Positions 9,224 to 17,097 of a DNA stretch of 64,000 bases are shown piece after piece. This DNA comes from Sphingomonas sp. AP4-R1 (GTDB taxonomy: Bacteria; Pseudomonadota; Alphaproteobacteria; Sphingomonadales; Sphingomonadaceae): the NCBI RefSeq assembly GCF_013113735.1, contig NZ_CP053346.1, positions 4,044,001-4,108,000 of the forward strand, given 5' to 3'. The notes beneath the pieces are model-generated. The model had not been told where the DNA came from. It saw only the letters and a program-made list of their open reading frames with translations, and did not search any database. The position numbers and the translations under genes were made by a program. Positions within the stretch are counted from its first letter, which is position 1. The number at the start of each line of letters is the position of its first letter.

Positions 9224-9316
9224 CGTCACCCCGGCGAAAGCCGGAGTCCATGTTTCGGCTCACTCGCGGCAAGACACCCGGCCGCCCGATGGATCCCGAC
9301 TTTCGTCGGGATGACG
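9224..9316. repeat. Palindromic repeat, family A variant
   Basis: Ends CGTCACCCCGGCGAAAGCCG and GACTTTCGTCGGGATGACG are inverted relative to each other. It lies between the histidine kinase stop and the next start. Confidence 0.72.
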
Positions 9317-9378
9317 GCATAGAGGAGAGCCGCAACAGCCCGGTTTCTCCGCGCCCGCACAAAGTCTAAAGGCGGGCG

Positions 9379-11016
9379 ATGCTTCGCCTGTCCGAACTGA
9401 AACTGCCGCTGGATCATCCGGCCGACGCTTTGCCCGCCGCCATCCTCGCGCGGCTGGGCATCGCGCCCGCCGATCTGATCGACTGGAAGATCGCGCGCCG
9501 CGCCAACGATGCGCGCCGCCGGTCCGCGATCCTGATGGTCTATTCGGTCGACGTGACGCTGGCGGACGAGGCCGCCGTCCTCGCGCGTTTCGCGGGCCAG
9601 CCGCATCTGCGCCCCACGCCCGACGAGAGCTATCGTCCCGTCGGCACCGCGCCCGCCGAAGGCCCCCGCCCCGTCGTGATCGGCGCAGGGCCGTGCGGCC
9701 TGTTCGCCGGGCTGATCCTCGCCCAGATGGGCTTCCGCCCGATCATCCTGGAGCGCGGCAAGGTCGTACGCGAGCGGACCAAGGATACGTGGGGCCTGTG
9801 GCGCCGCGCGGTGCTGGAACCCGAAAGCAACGTGCAGTTCGGCGAGGGTGGCGCCGGCACCTTCTCCGACGGCAAGCTCTACAGCCAGATCAAGGACCCC
9901 CGCCACCTCGGCCGCAAGGTACTGACCGAATTCGTGAAGGCCGGCGCCCCGCCCGAAATCCTCACCGAGGCACATCCCCATATCGGCACCTTCCGCCTCG
10001 TGACGATGGTGGAGGCGATGCGCGAGACGATCCAGGAGCTGGGCGGCGAATATCGCTTCGGCACCCGCGTCGAGGATTTCGAAGTCGAGCAAGGGCCGGG
10101 CGGCACGCGGCGTCTGCGCGGGCTGCATCTGAGCGACGGCAGCTTTCTGGAGGCCGAACATGTCGTGCTGGCGGTGGGGCACAGCGCGCGGGATACGTTC
10201 GCGAAGCTTTACGAGCGCGGCGTGCATGTCGAGGCCAAGCCCTTCTCGATCGGCGTGCGCATCGAGCATCCGCAGAGCTGGATCGATCGCGCGCGCTTCG
10301 GCGCCTGCGCGGGCCATCCCGATCTGGGTGCGGCCGCCTACAGTCTCTCGCATCACTGCGCGAACGGGCGCACGGTCTACAGCTTCTGCATGTGCCCCGG
10401 CGGGCGCGTGGTGGCGGCGACATCCGAGCCGGGCCGCGTCGTCACGAACGGCATGAGCCAATATTCGCGCGCCGAGTTCAACGCCAATTCGGGGCTGGTG
10501 GTGGGGATCGATCCCGAGCGCGATTATCCCGGCCATCCGCTGGCGGGGATCGATCTGCAGCGCAGGCTGGAGAGCCTCGCTTACACGGCCGGCGGATCGA
10601 ATTATTCGGCGCCGGTGCAGCTGGTGGGCGATCTGCTGGCGCGCTGCGCCTCGACCGCGCTGGGCGCGGTGACGCCCTCCTACAAGCCGGGCGTGACGCC
10701 GACCGACCTTGCCGCCTGCCTGCCCGATTTCGTGATGGAGGCGTTCCGCGAGGCGCTGCCGGTGTTCGGGCGCCAGATCGCGAATTACGATCATCCCGAA
10801 GCGACGCTGACCGGCGTGGAGACGCGCACCTCCTCGCCCATCCGCATCACGCGCGGCCGCGATTTCCAGAGCCTCAACACGGAGGGGCTTTTCCCCGCGG
10901 GCGAAGGCGCCGGCTATGCGGGCGGGATTTTGTCCGCGGGCGTGGACGGGATCAAGGTGGCGGAAGCCGTGGCGCGGGCGATCCTGGGCGAGGATGCGGT
11001 GGAACGGGCGGCCTGA
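9379..11016 (+). CDS. NAD(P)/FAD-dependent dehydrogenase (COG2509-type)
   Basis: A 545-residue flavoprotein. After an N-terminal alpha/beta domain of about 95 residues, VVIGAGPCGLFAGLILAQMG followed by an ERGK strand is the FAD-binding Rossmann motif. SNVQFGEGGAGTFSDGKL and the C-terminal FPAGEGAGYAGGILSAGVDG are signatures of the COG2509 uncharacterised FAD-dependent dehydrogenases; SFCMCPGGRVV supplies a conserved cysteine pair. The physiological substrate is unknown. The start ATG at 9379 is the first in frame. The stop is followed within 25 nt by the left inverted repeat of the GIY-YIG unit. Confidence 0.88.
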   Translation: MLRLSELKLPLDHPADALPAAILARLGIAPADLIDWKIARRANDARRRSAILMVYSVDVTLADEAAVLARFAGQPHLRPTPDESYRPVGTAPAEGPRPVVIGAGPCGLFAGLILAQMGFRPIILERGKVVRERTKDTWGLWRRAVLEPESNVQFGEGGAGTFSDGKLYSQIKDPRHLGRKVLTEFVKAGAPPEILTEAHPHIGTFRLVTMVEAMRETIQELGGEYRFGTRVEDFEVEQGPGGTRRLRGLHLSDGSFLEAEHVVLAVGHSARDTFAKLYERGVHVEAKPFSIGVRIEHPQSWIDRARFGACAGHPDLGAAAYSLSHHCANGRTVYSFCMCPGGRVVAATSEPGRVVTNGMSQYSRAEFNANSGLVVGIDPERDYPGHPLAGIDLQRRLESLAYTAGGSNYSAPVQLVGDLLARCASTALGAVTPSYKPGVTPTDLAACLPDFVMEAFREALPVFGRQIANYDHPEATLTGVETRTSSPIRITRGRDFQSLNTEGLFPAGEGAGYAGGILSAGVDGIKVAEAVARAILGEDAVERAA

Positions 11017-11039
11017 CGGGACAGCCTGCTCCCTCCCTC

Positions 11040-11429
11040 TTCTTCGTCATTCCCGCGAACGCGGGACCCAGCTTAGGCGAGCGGCGTAAAGCCGAAATCG
11101 CAGGCCAGATCCCTCCACTCCGGGTTGGAACGCTCGATCAAATCGAGCTTCCACGCGCGGTTCCACTTCTTGATCCGCTTCTCACGCAGGATCGCCTGCT
11201 CCATCGTCTCGTGCGGCTCGAACCAGACCAGCATTCGAGCCCCGTAGTCACGGGTGAAACCCGGCAGCACGCGGCGACGGTGCTGATCGATCCTCACGAG
11301 GAGATTGGACGTCACGCCAACGTAAAGCGTGCCGTTCCGCTGGGATGCCAGCAGGTACACGAAAGGCGAGCGATCGGGCAGCACGCGCCGTTGTTACTGG
11401 GTTCCCGCGTTCGCGGGAATGACGAAGAA
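11040..11429. mobile_element. GIY-YIG gene bounded by 32-33 bp inverted repeats
   Basis: The sequence 11040-11071 (starting TTCTTCGTCATTCCCGCGAA) recurs as an inverted copy at 11397-11429 with a single extra nucleotide. The repeats enclose only the GIY-YIG gene: its stop codon begins 2 nt inside the left repeat and its GTG lies 13 nt from the right one. Each repeat is itself a small hairpin (CCCGCG AACGCGGG) of the family A type. The tight gene-in-repeats arrangement resembles a minimal mobile unit, but mobility is inferred. Confidence 0.5.
11073..11384 (-). CDS. GIY-YIG endonuclease domain protein
   Basis: A 103-residue single-domain protein of the GIY-YIG fold (UPF0213/YhbQ-like). FVYLLAS followed by GTLYVGVTSN is the GIY..YIG pair, with the conserved arginine in LLVRIDQHR and a glutamate in ILREKRIKKW as the expected metal ligand. 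Members are often called predicted nucleases of repair or of unknown role. The start is GTG at 11384; no upstream ATG is in frame. The gene is boxed by long inverted repeats (11040-11071, 11397-11429), which suggests that the protein may act on or travel with those repeats; no direct evidence. Confidence 0.88.
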   Translation of the reverse strand: MLPDRSPFVYLLASQRNGTLYVGVTSNLLVRIDQHRRRVLPGFTRDYGARMLVWFEPHETMEQAILREKRIKKWNRAWKLDLIERSNPEWRDLACDFGFTPLA

Positions 11430-11480
11430 GAACAGCGAGCCGCTCGTCGCCATACCGCAAGCTTAAACCAAGCCTCGCGA

Positions 11481-11504
11481 GATGCCAGTCTGCGCTGGCA
11501 TGAC
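11481..11504. repeat. Short palindrome ATGCCAG-CTGGCAT
   Basis: A 7 bp perfect stem with a 6 nt loop followed by TGAC, just downstream of the serine hydrolase stop (minus strand). It looks like half of a family A type repeat and could also help terminate transcription. Confidence 0.5.
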
Positions 11505-11511
11505 AGAGGGG

Positions 11512-12786
11512 TTACGGCCGCTCGATCTCCACCCAGTCATGCTGGGGGCGGCCATAATATTGGTCGAGGATTTCCAGTGCCATGCCGGTGGGCTTCACCG
11601 ACTGGCTGTTCCACAGGATCGCCACGCCCACCTTCTCCTGCGGATCGAACAGGATCATCGAGCGATAGCCGCTCACCGCCCCGCGATGGCCGACCAATTG
11701 ATGCCCCTCATAGTCGGTCTGGCGGAAGCCGAGGCCGTAGCTGTTCAGCGTCTGCGCGCGATCGTAAGGCGCGGAGCCGTGCGGCGTCTGCACGCGCGGG
11801 ACATGCAGCGTGAACAGCAGTTTCTGGTTCAGCACGTTGGGCGCACCGCCCATCTGCGCGCGCATCCAGATGCCGAGATCCAGGATCGAGCTGTTCATGC
11901 CCCCCGCCGCCGGCACGCGATAATAAGCCTCCTCCACCGGAAGCGTATGACGGCCATTGTGCGGCTGCGCCCAGCTTTTCGCGCCGACGAGGCCCTCGCG
12001 CGTCGTGCTGGCGCTCGTCATGCCGAGCGGGCCGAAGATCAACTCGTGCGCGGCCTGATCATAGGTCTTGCCCGTCGCCTTCTCGATCGCCTCGTGGATC
12101 AGATCGTAGCCGACATTCTGATAGGCGAAGCAGGTCCCGGGCGGGCACATCGGATAGAGCGGCTCGAACGAGCGGCGGATCTCGGCGGGATCGACATTGT
12201 CCTCCAGCCGATCGTCATAGGCGTTCTTCACGATGCCGAGCCGGTGCGAGATCGCATCGGCCAGCGTGGCGACATGCTCGTTGCCCTTGGGCAGGCGGAT
12301 CGAATCCGACCATTTGGACACAGGATCGTTCAGCGAGAGCTTGCCCTGCTGATCGAGCAGGGCCGCCATCGTCGCGGCGACGCCCTTCGAGACGGACGCC
12401 CAGCGGAACAATGTGGTCGGCAGCACCTTGTCGTCACCGCCCGCCTTGGTGACGCCATAGCCCTTCACGAAGGCGAGCTGGCCATCCTCGACCACGGCGA
12501 TGCCCATGCCGACCATGTCGCCGCGCCGCATCAGCGCCTCGGCCCGCGCCTCGACCCGATCGAAATTGATGCGGCCCTTCTTCGGGTCGAGCGGCCCCGC
12601 TCCCAGCTTGCGCTCGGCCTTGGCGGCGATGCGCTGGCCCTGCTTGGCGGGCGTGAAATTGTGGCGCGCGATCACGATGATCTCGACGAGCGCCACGAGC
12701 AGCAGCAACGCGATCAGGCTGCGAAGCACGAGTGGCTCGCGCCAGAAGGCACGGCGCGAACGGGGTGTGGAGGGTGGTGGCGTCAC
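11512..12786 (-). CDS. Membrane-anchored serine hydrolase, beta-lactamase (class C/EstB) fold
   Basis: The 424-residue protein has one N-terminal transmembrane segment (about 18-40, LVLRSLIALLLLVALVEIIVI) and a periplasmic serine hydrolase domain. S131-V-S-K134 is the SxxK nucleophile motif, Y222-Q-N224 the YxN motif, and HRG in QLVGHRGAVSGY replaces KTG, a pattern typical of esterases and D-aminopeptidases of this fold rather than true beta-lactamases. The substrate is unknown. It is followed upstream (256 nt) by the family E composite repeat, then the TonB receptor. ATG 12786 is the first start that keeps the membrane anchor. Confidence 0.87.
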   Translation of the reverse strand: MTPPPSTPRSRRAFWREPLVLRSLIALLLLVALVEIIVIARHNFTPAKQGQRIAAKAERKLGAGPLDPKKGRINFDRVEARAEALMRRGDMVGMGIAVVEDGQLAFVKGYGVTKAGGDDKVLPTTLFRWASVSKGVAATMAALLDQQGKLSLNDPVSKWSDSIRLPKGNEHVATLADAISHRLGIVKNAYDDRLEDNVDPAEIRRSFEPLYPMCPPGTCFAYQNVGYDLIHEAIEKATGKTYDQAAHELIFGPLGMTSASTTREGLVGAKSWAQPHNGRHTLPVEEAYYRVPAAGGMNSSILDLGIWMRAQMGGAPNVLNQKLLFTLHVPRVQTPHGSAPYDRAQTLNSYGLGFRQTDYEGHQLVGHRGAVSGYRSMILFDPQEKVGVAILWNSQSVKPTGMALEILDQYYGRPQHDWVEIERP

Positions 12787-12896
12787 GAAACTCTAATTCT
12801 GGTTGTGACGCCCAGATGTCGCGGAGCGCGCCGCCCGCGTCAACGAAAGGCTCAACGCTTCGCCGCGCCGGGGCTGCGACGAAGCGTTTGATGTTT

Positions 12897-13038
12897 GTTT
12901 GGGTCCGCCTGATGGCGGAGTGCCGCACCAGCCCACTCCCCCACCCGGCCTCCCAAACAGAGTATCCTAGATGGGAGGCCGGGTGGGGGAGCGGACTGGT
13001 GCGGCACCGAAATGCGCTCTTCCGCGCATTTCTCAAAC
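12897..13038. repeat. Family E composite palindrome, copy 1
   Basis: Three stems in a row: a small hairpin CCGCC-TGAT-GGCGG (12905-12918), a long palindrome at 12920-13007 with arms of about 38 nt differing at few positions around a loop containing TATCCTAG, and a perfect 9 bp hairpin GAAATGCGC-TCTTCC-GCGCATTTC (13009-13032). GTTTGGG (12897) and CTCAAAC (13032-13038) look like terminal inverted repeats. The same structure recurs in reverse orientation at 62926-63062. The stop codon of the TonB receptor lies 4 nt outside the right end. Confidence 0.82.
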
Positions 13039-13042
13039 GAAC

Positions 13043-15406
13043 TCAGGTCCGAACCCTGAGCGTCACCCCATAGGTTCGCGGATCGCTCGGCGTGCCGAGG
13101 ATCAGGCCCGAATTGCCCGCCTGGATCGTCAGGTTCTGGATATAGTTCGTGTTGAACAGGTTGCGGGCGAACACCGCCACTTCCCAGCCCTTGTCGTCGC
13201 GATAGCCGAGGCTGGCATTGGTGACGTTGTAGCCGCGGATGAACGTGTAGCGGGACAGCGACGGATCGCCATAATAGCCGCTGCGCCAAGCGCTGTCGGC
13301 ATGAAGCACGAGAGCGCCGGAGCGGCCCGCAGCCGAAACCGCCGGCGTCCAGTCGCCGCCGATCGTCGCGGCCCAGGTCGGCAGGCCCGAGAGGCGCCGT
13401 CCGGTGAGGTTGCACGCCGTGGTCGCCGCCGTCTGGAATTCCAGCGGACACGGACCCGCCGGATAATCGGCGTAGCGGCCATGCGCATATTCCAGCGCCC
13501 CGCGCAGGGAGAGCGTGCGCGTGACGAGCGCGGTCGCATCCACCTCGACACCCTTCACCACCACCTTCGGGATATTCGACAGATAGCCGCGCAGCGCCAC
13601 CGTCTGGCTGCTGTCCACGATCGTCGCCTGAAAATCGGTGACGCGCGTGTAATAGGCATCCGCGTTCAGGATCAGGCGCCGGTCGAACAGGCGCGTCTTC
13701 ACGCCCGCCTCCCACGTCGTATTCTTCTCCGGCCGCACGACGGCGGTGGAGAGAGCGGGCTGGTTGGTGGAGGTGAGCGCGAGGCCCGACATGTTGATGC
13801 CGCCCGATTTGAAGCCGCGCGCGAAGCTCGCATAGCCCATGATGCCATCGGTCAGCTGGTAGCTCAGATTGGCGCGGCCGGAGAGACTGCCGTCATTGTC
13901 CTTCGCCGCATAGGTCTGCGGGCGCAGGATCGAGAGCTTGGCGTTCACCAGCGTGGTATTGGTCGTCGGCAGGCCACCGAAGACGAACGTGTCGTAGCTG
14001 CCGGTCTTATGCTCATAGGTATAGCGCAGGCCGCCCGTCGCGGTCAGGCGCGGCAGGATTTTCCAGTTGACCTCGCCGAACGCGGCATAGCTTTTCGAGC
14101 GGAAATCGGTCGTGCCGTTGGTGCCATATCCGTCGAGCAGATTTTGCGGATATTGGCTGGCGGGCCCGAGCAGCCAGTAGGTCGCCTGCGGGCCGTAGAT
14201 GCTGATCGGGTGGCCGATCAGGCTCTGCTGGAAATAATAGAGGCCGGCGACATAGCTCAGCGCATGATCGCCGTTCGAGGCGACGCGCAGTTCCTGGCTG
14301 AACTGGTGCTGCAGCGAGGGGATGTGCTGCGTGATCTGGATCGGCACGCCGGTATAGTCGCGGTCGTTGGCCGCATCCCAATCCCAGAAACGCCATCCGG
14401 TGACGGAGGTGATCGTCGCCGGGCCGATGTCCCAATCGGCGATTCCGGTGACGCCGCCCTCGCTGGTGGACACGTCCAGCTGCGCATCGATATCGGTCAC
14501 GCGGTCATAGGCATTGGTGCTGGGCGGCGCATAGCCGAGCCCCGCCGCCAGCGCGGGAAACTGGCGCGCGGCCGCGCGCTGGCTCTGGCCGACGCGGAGA
14601 TAGACCTGCGTGCAGCAATTGCTCGAAAAGCCGGTGTAATCGGCGATCAGCTTGAATTTGAACGTGGCGGTGGGCTTCCACAGCAATTGCCCGCGCACCG
14701 CCTGATTGCCGATCCCGTTATGATCGCCGCCGCGCACGTTGCGGATCACGCCGTCGCGGCGCGTGGAGAGGCCGGACAGGCGGATCGCCAGCACATCGTC
14801 GATGATCGGCGCGGAGGCCGAGGCGCGCACCTGCAGGAAGCGATAATTGCCGTAGGAGAGTTCCGCCGAACCCTCGGGCGTGAAGCTCGGCTCCTTCGAG
14901 GTGATGCTGATCGCGCCCGCCGTGGTGTTCTTGCCGAACAATGTTCCCTGCGGCCCGCGCAGCACCTCGATCTGCTCGATGTCCGAGAAATCGAACGCGG
15001 CGGTGGCGGGGCGCGCATGATAGACCTGATCGATATAGAAGCCGACGCCCGGCTCCAGCCCGTCATTGGCCTGGCTGACCGCGACCACCGACGAGCCGAG
15101 GCCGCGGATCGTGAAGGCCGTGTTGCGCGGATTGGCCGAGCTGTAATTGACGCTCGGCACGAGCAGGCTGAGCCCCTGCGTATTCACCGTATAGCTGCGC
15201 TGGAGTAGCTCCGCATCGACCACCGAGAGCGCGCCGGGCACGCTCTGGGCATCCTCGGTGCGGCGGCGCGCCGTGACGACCACGTCCGGCAAACCGGCCT
15301 CGGCGCCTTCGGCCGCGGATACGGCGTCGGGCGCCTCGGCACGGGCGGCGCCCGGAGCGAGCATGGCAAAAACAAGCGCGGTGAGCGCGGTGGTGGTCGA
15401 TCGCAT
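13043..15406 (-). CDS. TonB-dependent outer-membrane receptor
   Basis: A 787-residue outer-membrane transporter: signal peptide (MRSTTTALTALVFAMLAPGA, cleavage after ARA), a TonB-box region around DVVVTARRR, a plug domain (about 45-165, with TAFTIRGLG and EVLRGPQGTLFGKNTTAGAI) and a 22-strand barrel. The ligand is unknown; an upstream ModE-like regulator and a candidate ModE-type site at 15434-15457 hint at molybdate, tungstate or a related ligand. The chain ends YGVTLRVRT, whereas receptors of this family normally end in an aromatic residue; the last codon and stop abut the family E repeat, which may have replaced them. The ATG at 15406 is 28 nt from the candidate site. Confidence 0.93.
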   Translation of the reverse strand: MRSTTTALTALVFAMLAPGAARAEAPDAVSAAEGAEAGLPDVVVTARRRTEDAQSVPGALSVVDAELLQRSYTVNTQGLSLLVPSVNYSSANPRNTAFTIRGLGSSVVAVSQANDGLEPGVGFYIDQVYHARPATAAFDFSDIEQIEVLRGPQGTLFGKNTTAGAISITSKEPSFTPEGSAELSYGNYRFLQVRASASAPIIDDVLAIRLSGLSTRRDGVIRNVRGGDHNGIGNQAVRGQLLWKPTATFKFKLIADYTGFSSNCCTQVYLRVGQSQRAAARQFPALAAGLGYAPPSTNAYDRVTDIDAQLDVSTSEGGVTGIADWDIGPATITSVTGWRFWDWDAANDRDYTGVPIQITQHIPSLQHQFSQELRVASNGDHALSYVAGLYYFQQSLIGHPISIYGPQATYWLLGPASQYPQNLLDGYGTNGTTDFRSKSYAAFGEVNWKILPRLTATGGLRYTYEHKTGSYDTFVFGGLPTTNTTLVNAKLSILRPQTYAAKDNDGSLSGRANLSYQLTDGIMGYASFARGFKSGGINMSGLALTSTNQPALSTAVVRPEKNTTWEAGVKTRLFDRRLILNADAYYTRVTDFQATIVDSSQTVALRGYLSNIPKVVVKGVEVDATALVTRTLSLRGALEYAHGRYADYPAGPCPLEFQTAATTACNLTGRRLSGLPTWAATIGGDWTPAVSAAGRSGALVLHADSAWRSGYYGDPSLSRYTFIRGYNVTNASLGYRDDKGWEVAVFARNLFNTNYIQNLTIQAGNSGLILGTPSDPRTYGVTLRVRT

Positions 15407-15433
15407 CTCTGTCCCCCTGGGCTTCGCGCCGGA

Positions 15434-15457
15434 CTTTATATTCTCCCGTATATCGAG
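15434..15457 (-). promoter_or_regulatory. Candidate ModE-type operator
   Basis: On the minus strand CTCGATATA, 7-8 nt, then TATAAAG forms an AT-rich interrupted palindrome like the ModE consensus (CGNTATATA-N6-8-TATATNACG). It lies 28 nt upstream of the TonB receptor ATG, overlapping the expected promoter, and the next upstream gene encodes a ModE-like regulator. Only similarity and position support it. Confidence 0.35.
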
Positions 15458-15545
15458 ATCGCCGCGCGTGAAAAGCGAGACCTCTCCATGGGTTGGACGG
15501 GATCGACGTGCAGGAGTCGGCGGACGCCGTCGCCCCTCTGGTCGC

Positions 15546-15574
15546 CGTCACCCTGAAACAGGTTCAGCATGACG
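15546..15574. repeat. Short palindrome CGTCACCCTGAA-TTCAGCATGACG
   Basis: 12 nt arms with two mismatches around ACAGG, 9 nt downstream of the ModE-like gene stop. It is a solo fragment related to the CGTCA-ended repeats elsewhere in the window. Confidence 0.5.
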
Positions 15575-15582
15575 GGCCGGGA

Positions 15583-15972
15583 TTATTCGTCCTTGGCGCG
15601 CTCTTCCGCCGCGAGCGGCTCGGCGCGGATCATCGCGGCCAGCGTGCGGCTCGCCTCGCTCTCCGCCAGCACGGCCGAGGCTTCCTCCAGCGCGCGGAAC
15701 GCCGCGATCGCCTTGTGCCCGGCCGGCGTCAGCCGCGCGCCGCGCTCGCGTCCGCCGCCCGCCAGCGTCTCCACCAGTGGCTCGGTGAAGCAGCGATTGG
15801 TTTCGTCGACCAGCAGCCACGCGCGCCGATAGCTCATGTCCAGCGATCGGGCCGCGCCGGAGATGGAGCCTTCCCGATCCAGCGCCTCCAGCAACTGCGC
15901 CTTGCCCGGCCCCATCGCGAAGCGATCGCCGCAGATCATGCGGAGCTTGATCAGAAGCGGTCCGATTTTCAT
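15583..15972 (-). CDS. ModE-like winged-helix regulator (DNA-binding domain only)
   Basis: A 129-residue winged helix-turn-helix protein matching the N-terminal domain of ModE: LLEALDREGSISGAARSLDMSYRRAWLLVDETN is the helix-turn-helix core (about residues 27-60) and LVETLAGGGRERGARLTPAG the wing. The C-terminal molybdate-binding TOBE/MopI domain is absent, so metal sensing would have to occur otherwise or not at all; stand-alone versions are common. It lies upstream of the TonB receptor on the same strand and diverges from a membrane protein gene. An inverted repeat at 15986-16009, just before its start, may be its own operator. Confidence 0.83.
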   Translation of the reverse strand: MKIGPLLIKLRMICGDRFAMGPGKAQLLEALDREGSISGAARSLDMSYRRAWLLVDETNRCFTEPLVETLAGGGRERGARLTPAGHKAIAAFRALEEASAVLAESEASRTLAAMIRAEPLAAEERAKDE

Positions 15973-15985
15973 CGCAACCCGCCCT

Positions 15986-16009
15986 TCACGATCTCCGTAT
16001 TGATCGTGA
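15986..16009. promoter_or_regulatory. Inverted repeat TCACGAT-N10-ATCGTGA between divergent genes
   Basis: A perfect 7 bp dyad with a 10 bp spacer sits 13 nt upstream of the ModE-like gene start and within the region before the divergent membrane protein gene. Position and symmetry suit a dimeric regulator; which one is unknown. Confidence 0.4.
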
Positions 16010-16057
16010 GCGCCGATGTGGCACTATTGGACTGGGTTTGGATTGGGGGATTCAAAA

Positions 16058-16846
16058 TTGGCTACCCTTGCGAAACGGCCGTCGCGCATCGGCAGCGACG
16101 AGCGCTTTTTCCTGATTAGCGCGATTATCATGACGGCGATACTCGTCGCCGGCTTCTCGCTCAGCATCGCGATGGGCCACTCCTCGTTCGGCGCGCCGCT
16201 GCGCGTGCACCTGCACGGCATCGTCTTCTTCGGCTGGACGATGCTCTATCTGCTCCAGAATATCCTCGTCGGGCAGAATATGCTGCTCGGAACGCGCTAT
16301 CGCGAGATCCATAAGATGCTCGGCTGGCTGTCGGTCGTCTGGGTGCCGGCGATGGTGGCGCTGGGTACGTGGGTGACGGTCGCGATGGCACGAGAAGGCT
16401 ATGTCCCCTTCTTCTTCCAGCCGCTCTATTTCCTCGTCATGGATCCGCTCAGCGTGCTGAGCTTCGCCGGGCTGACGACGGCGGCGATCGTGATGCGGAA
16501 GCGCACGCAATGGCACCGGCGCCTGATGTTCTGCGGGATGACGATCCTGCTCGGGCCGGGCGTCGGGCGGATGCTGCCGATGCCGTTCCTGATCCCCTAT
16601 GCGGGTTGGGCCGTGTTCGCCGTGATCATCCTGTTTCCGCTCGCCGGGATGATCCGCGATCTGCGCGTGAGCGGCGCGGTGCATCCGGCCTGGTGGTGGG
16701 GCGCCGGCTCGATCGTGGCGATGATGGTCGCGATCGACCTGATCACGTTCAGCCCGCTCGGCCTTGCGCTCTACGGCTGGGTGACGGCCGGATCGCCGGG
16801 CGCGAGCGTGGCGCCCCTCGCCTTCCCGCCCTTTCCGGGGGCGTGA
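16058..16846 (+). CDS. Multi-pass integral membrane protein of unknown function
   Basis: A protein of about 262 residues with roughly seven hydrophobic helices (for example FFLISAIIMTAILVAGFSLS, LHGIVFFGWTMLYLLQNILV, LGWLSVVWVPAMVALGTWV). Conserved-looking histidines in RVHLHGIVFFGW, REIHKMLGW and QWHRRLMFCG could bind haem or metal, but I do not recognise the family with certainty. Start: TTG 16058 gives MATLAKRP and has GGGGGA 7-8 nt upstream; ATG 16016 in the same frame would add 14 residues with a weaker site. It diverges from the ModE-like regulator, so the two may share control. Confidence 0.72.
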   Translation: MATLAKRPSRIGSDERFFLISAIIMTAILVAGFSLSIAMGHSSFGAPLRVHLHGIVFFGWTMLYLLQNILVGQNMLLGTRYREIHKMLGWLSVVWVPAMVALGTWVTVAMAREGYVPFFFQPLYFLVMDPLSVLSFAGLTTAAIVMRKRTQWHRRLMFCGMTILLGPGVGRMLPMPFLIPYAGWAVFAVIILFPLAGMIRDLRVSGAVHPAWWWGAGSIVAMMVAIDLITFSPLGLALYGWVTAGSPGASVAPLAFPPFPGA

Positions 16847-16867
16847 AGAAATACCCGTCATTACAAT

Positions 16868-16884
16868 CCCGGCCTTGAGCCGGG
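16868..16884. repeat. Hairpin CCCGGC-CTTGA-GCCGGG (family B half-element)
   Basis: A 6 bp GC stem preceded by CGTCATTACAAT and followed by CTGACG, downstream of the membrane protein gene. The core equals the left arm of the family B repeats at 22603 and 56379. It may act as a weak terminator. Confidence 0.5.
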
Positions 16885-16921
16885 CTCGCGCTGACGAAGA
16901 GAGTGAAAGCGAACGGCGTCA

Positions 16922-17075
16922 CCTCTCCCCTCCCTGCAAGGGAGGGGTTGGGGGTGGGTGGAGCGAGGTGGCGCGGGTCGCTTCTTATGCGCCCCTCATA
17001 ACCTCGTTCATCATCGAGTCCCGGGCCGCATAGTGGGCGACCCACCCCCGCCCCCTCCCTTGCAGGGAGGGAAGC
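16922..17075. repeat. Palindromic repeat, family D
   Basis: CCTCTCCCCTCCCTGCAAGG at the left end and CCTTGCAGGGAGGG at the right end are inverted, with GGGGTGGGTGG / CCACCCCCGCCCCC as the inner pair. Together with the family B hairpin it fills the gap between two convergent genes. Confidence 0.72.
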
Positions 17076-17097
17076 AGGTCGGAAAATGGGAGCGGGA

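Noticed and set aside
11512..12786. An antibiotic-resistance beta-lactamase
   Set aside because: The fold is shared, but the HRG in place of KTG and the membrane anchor fit esterases or peptidases of this class; no resistance claim is justified.
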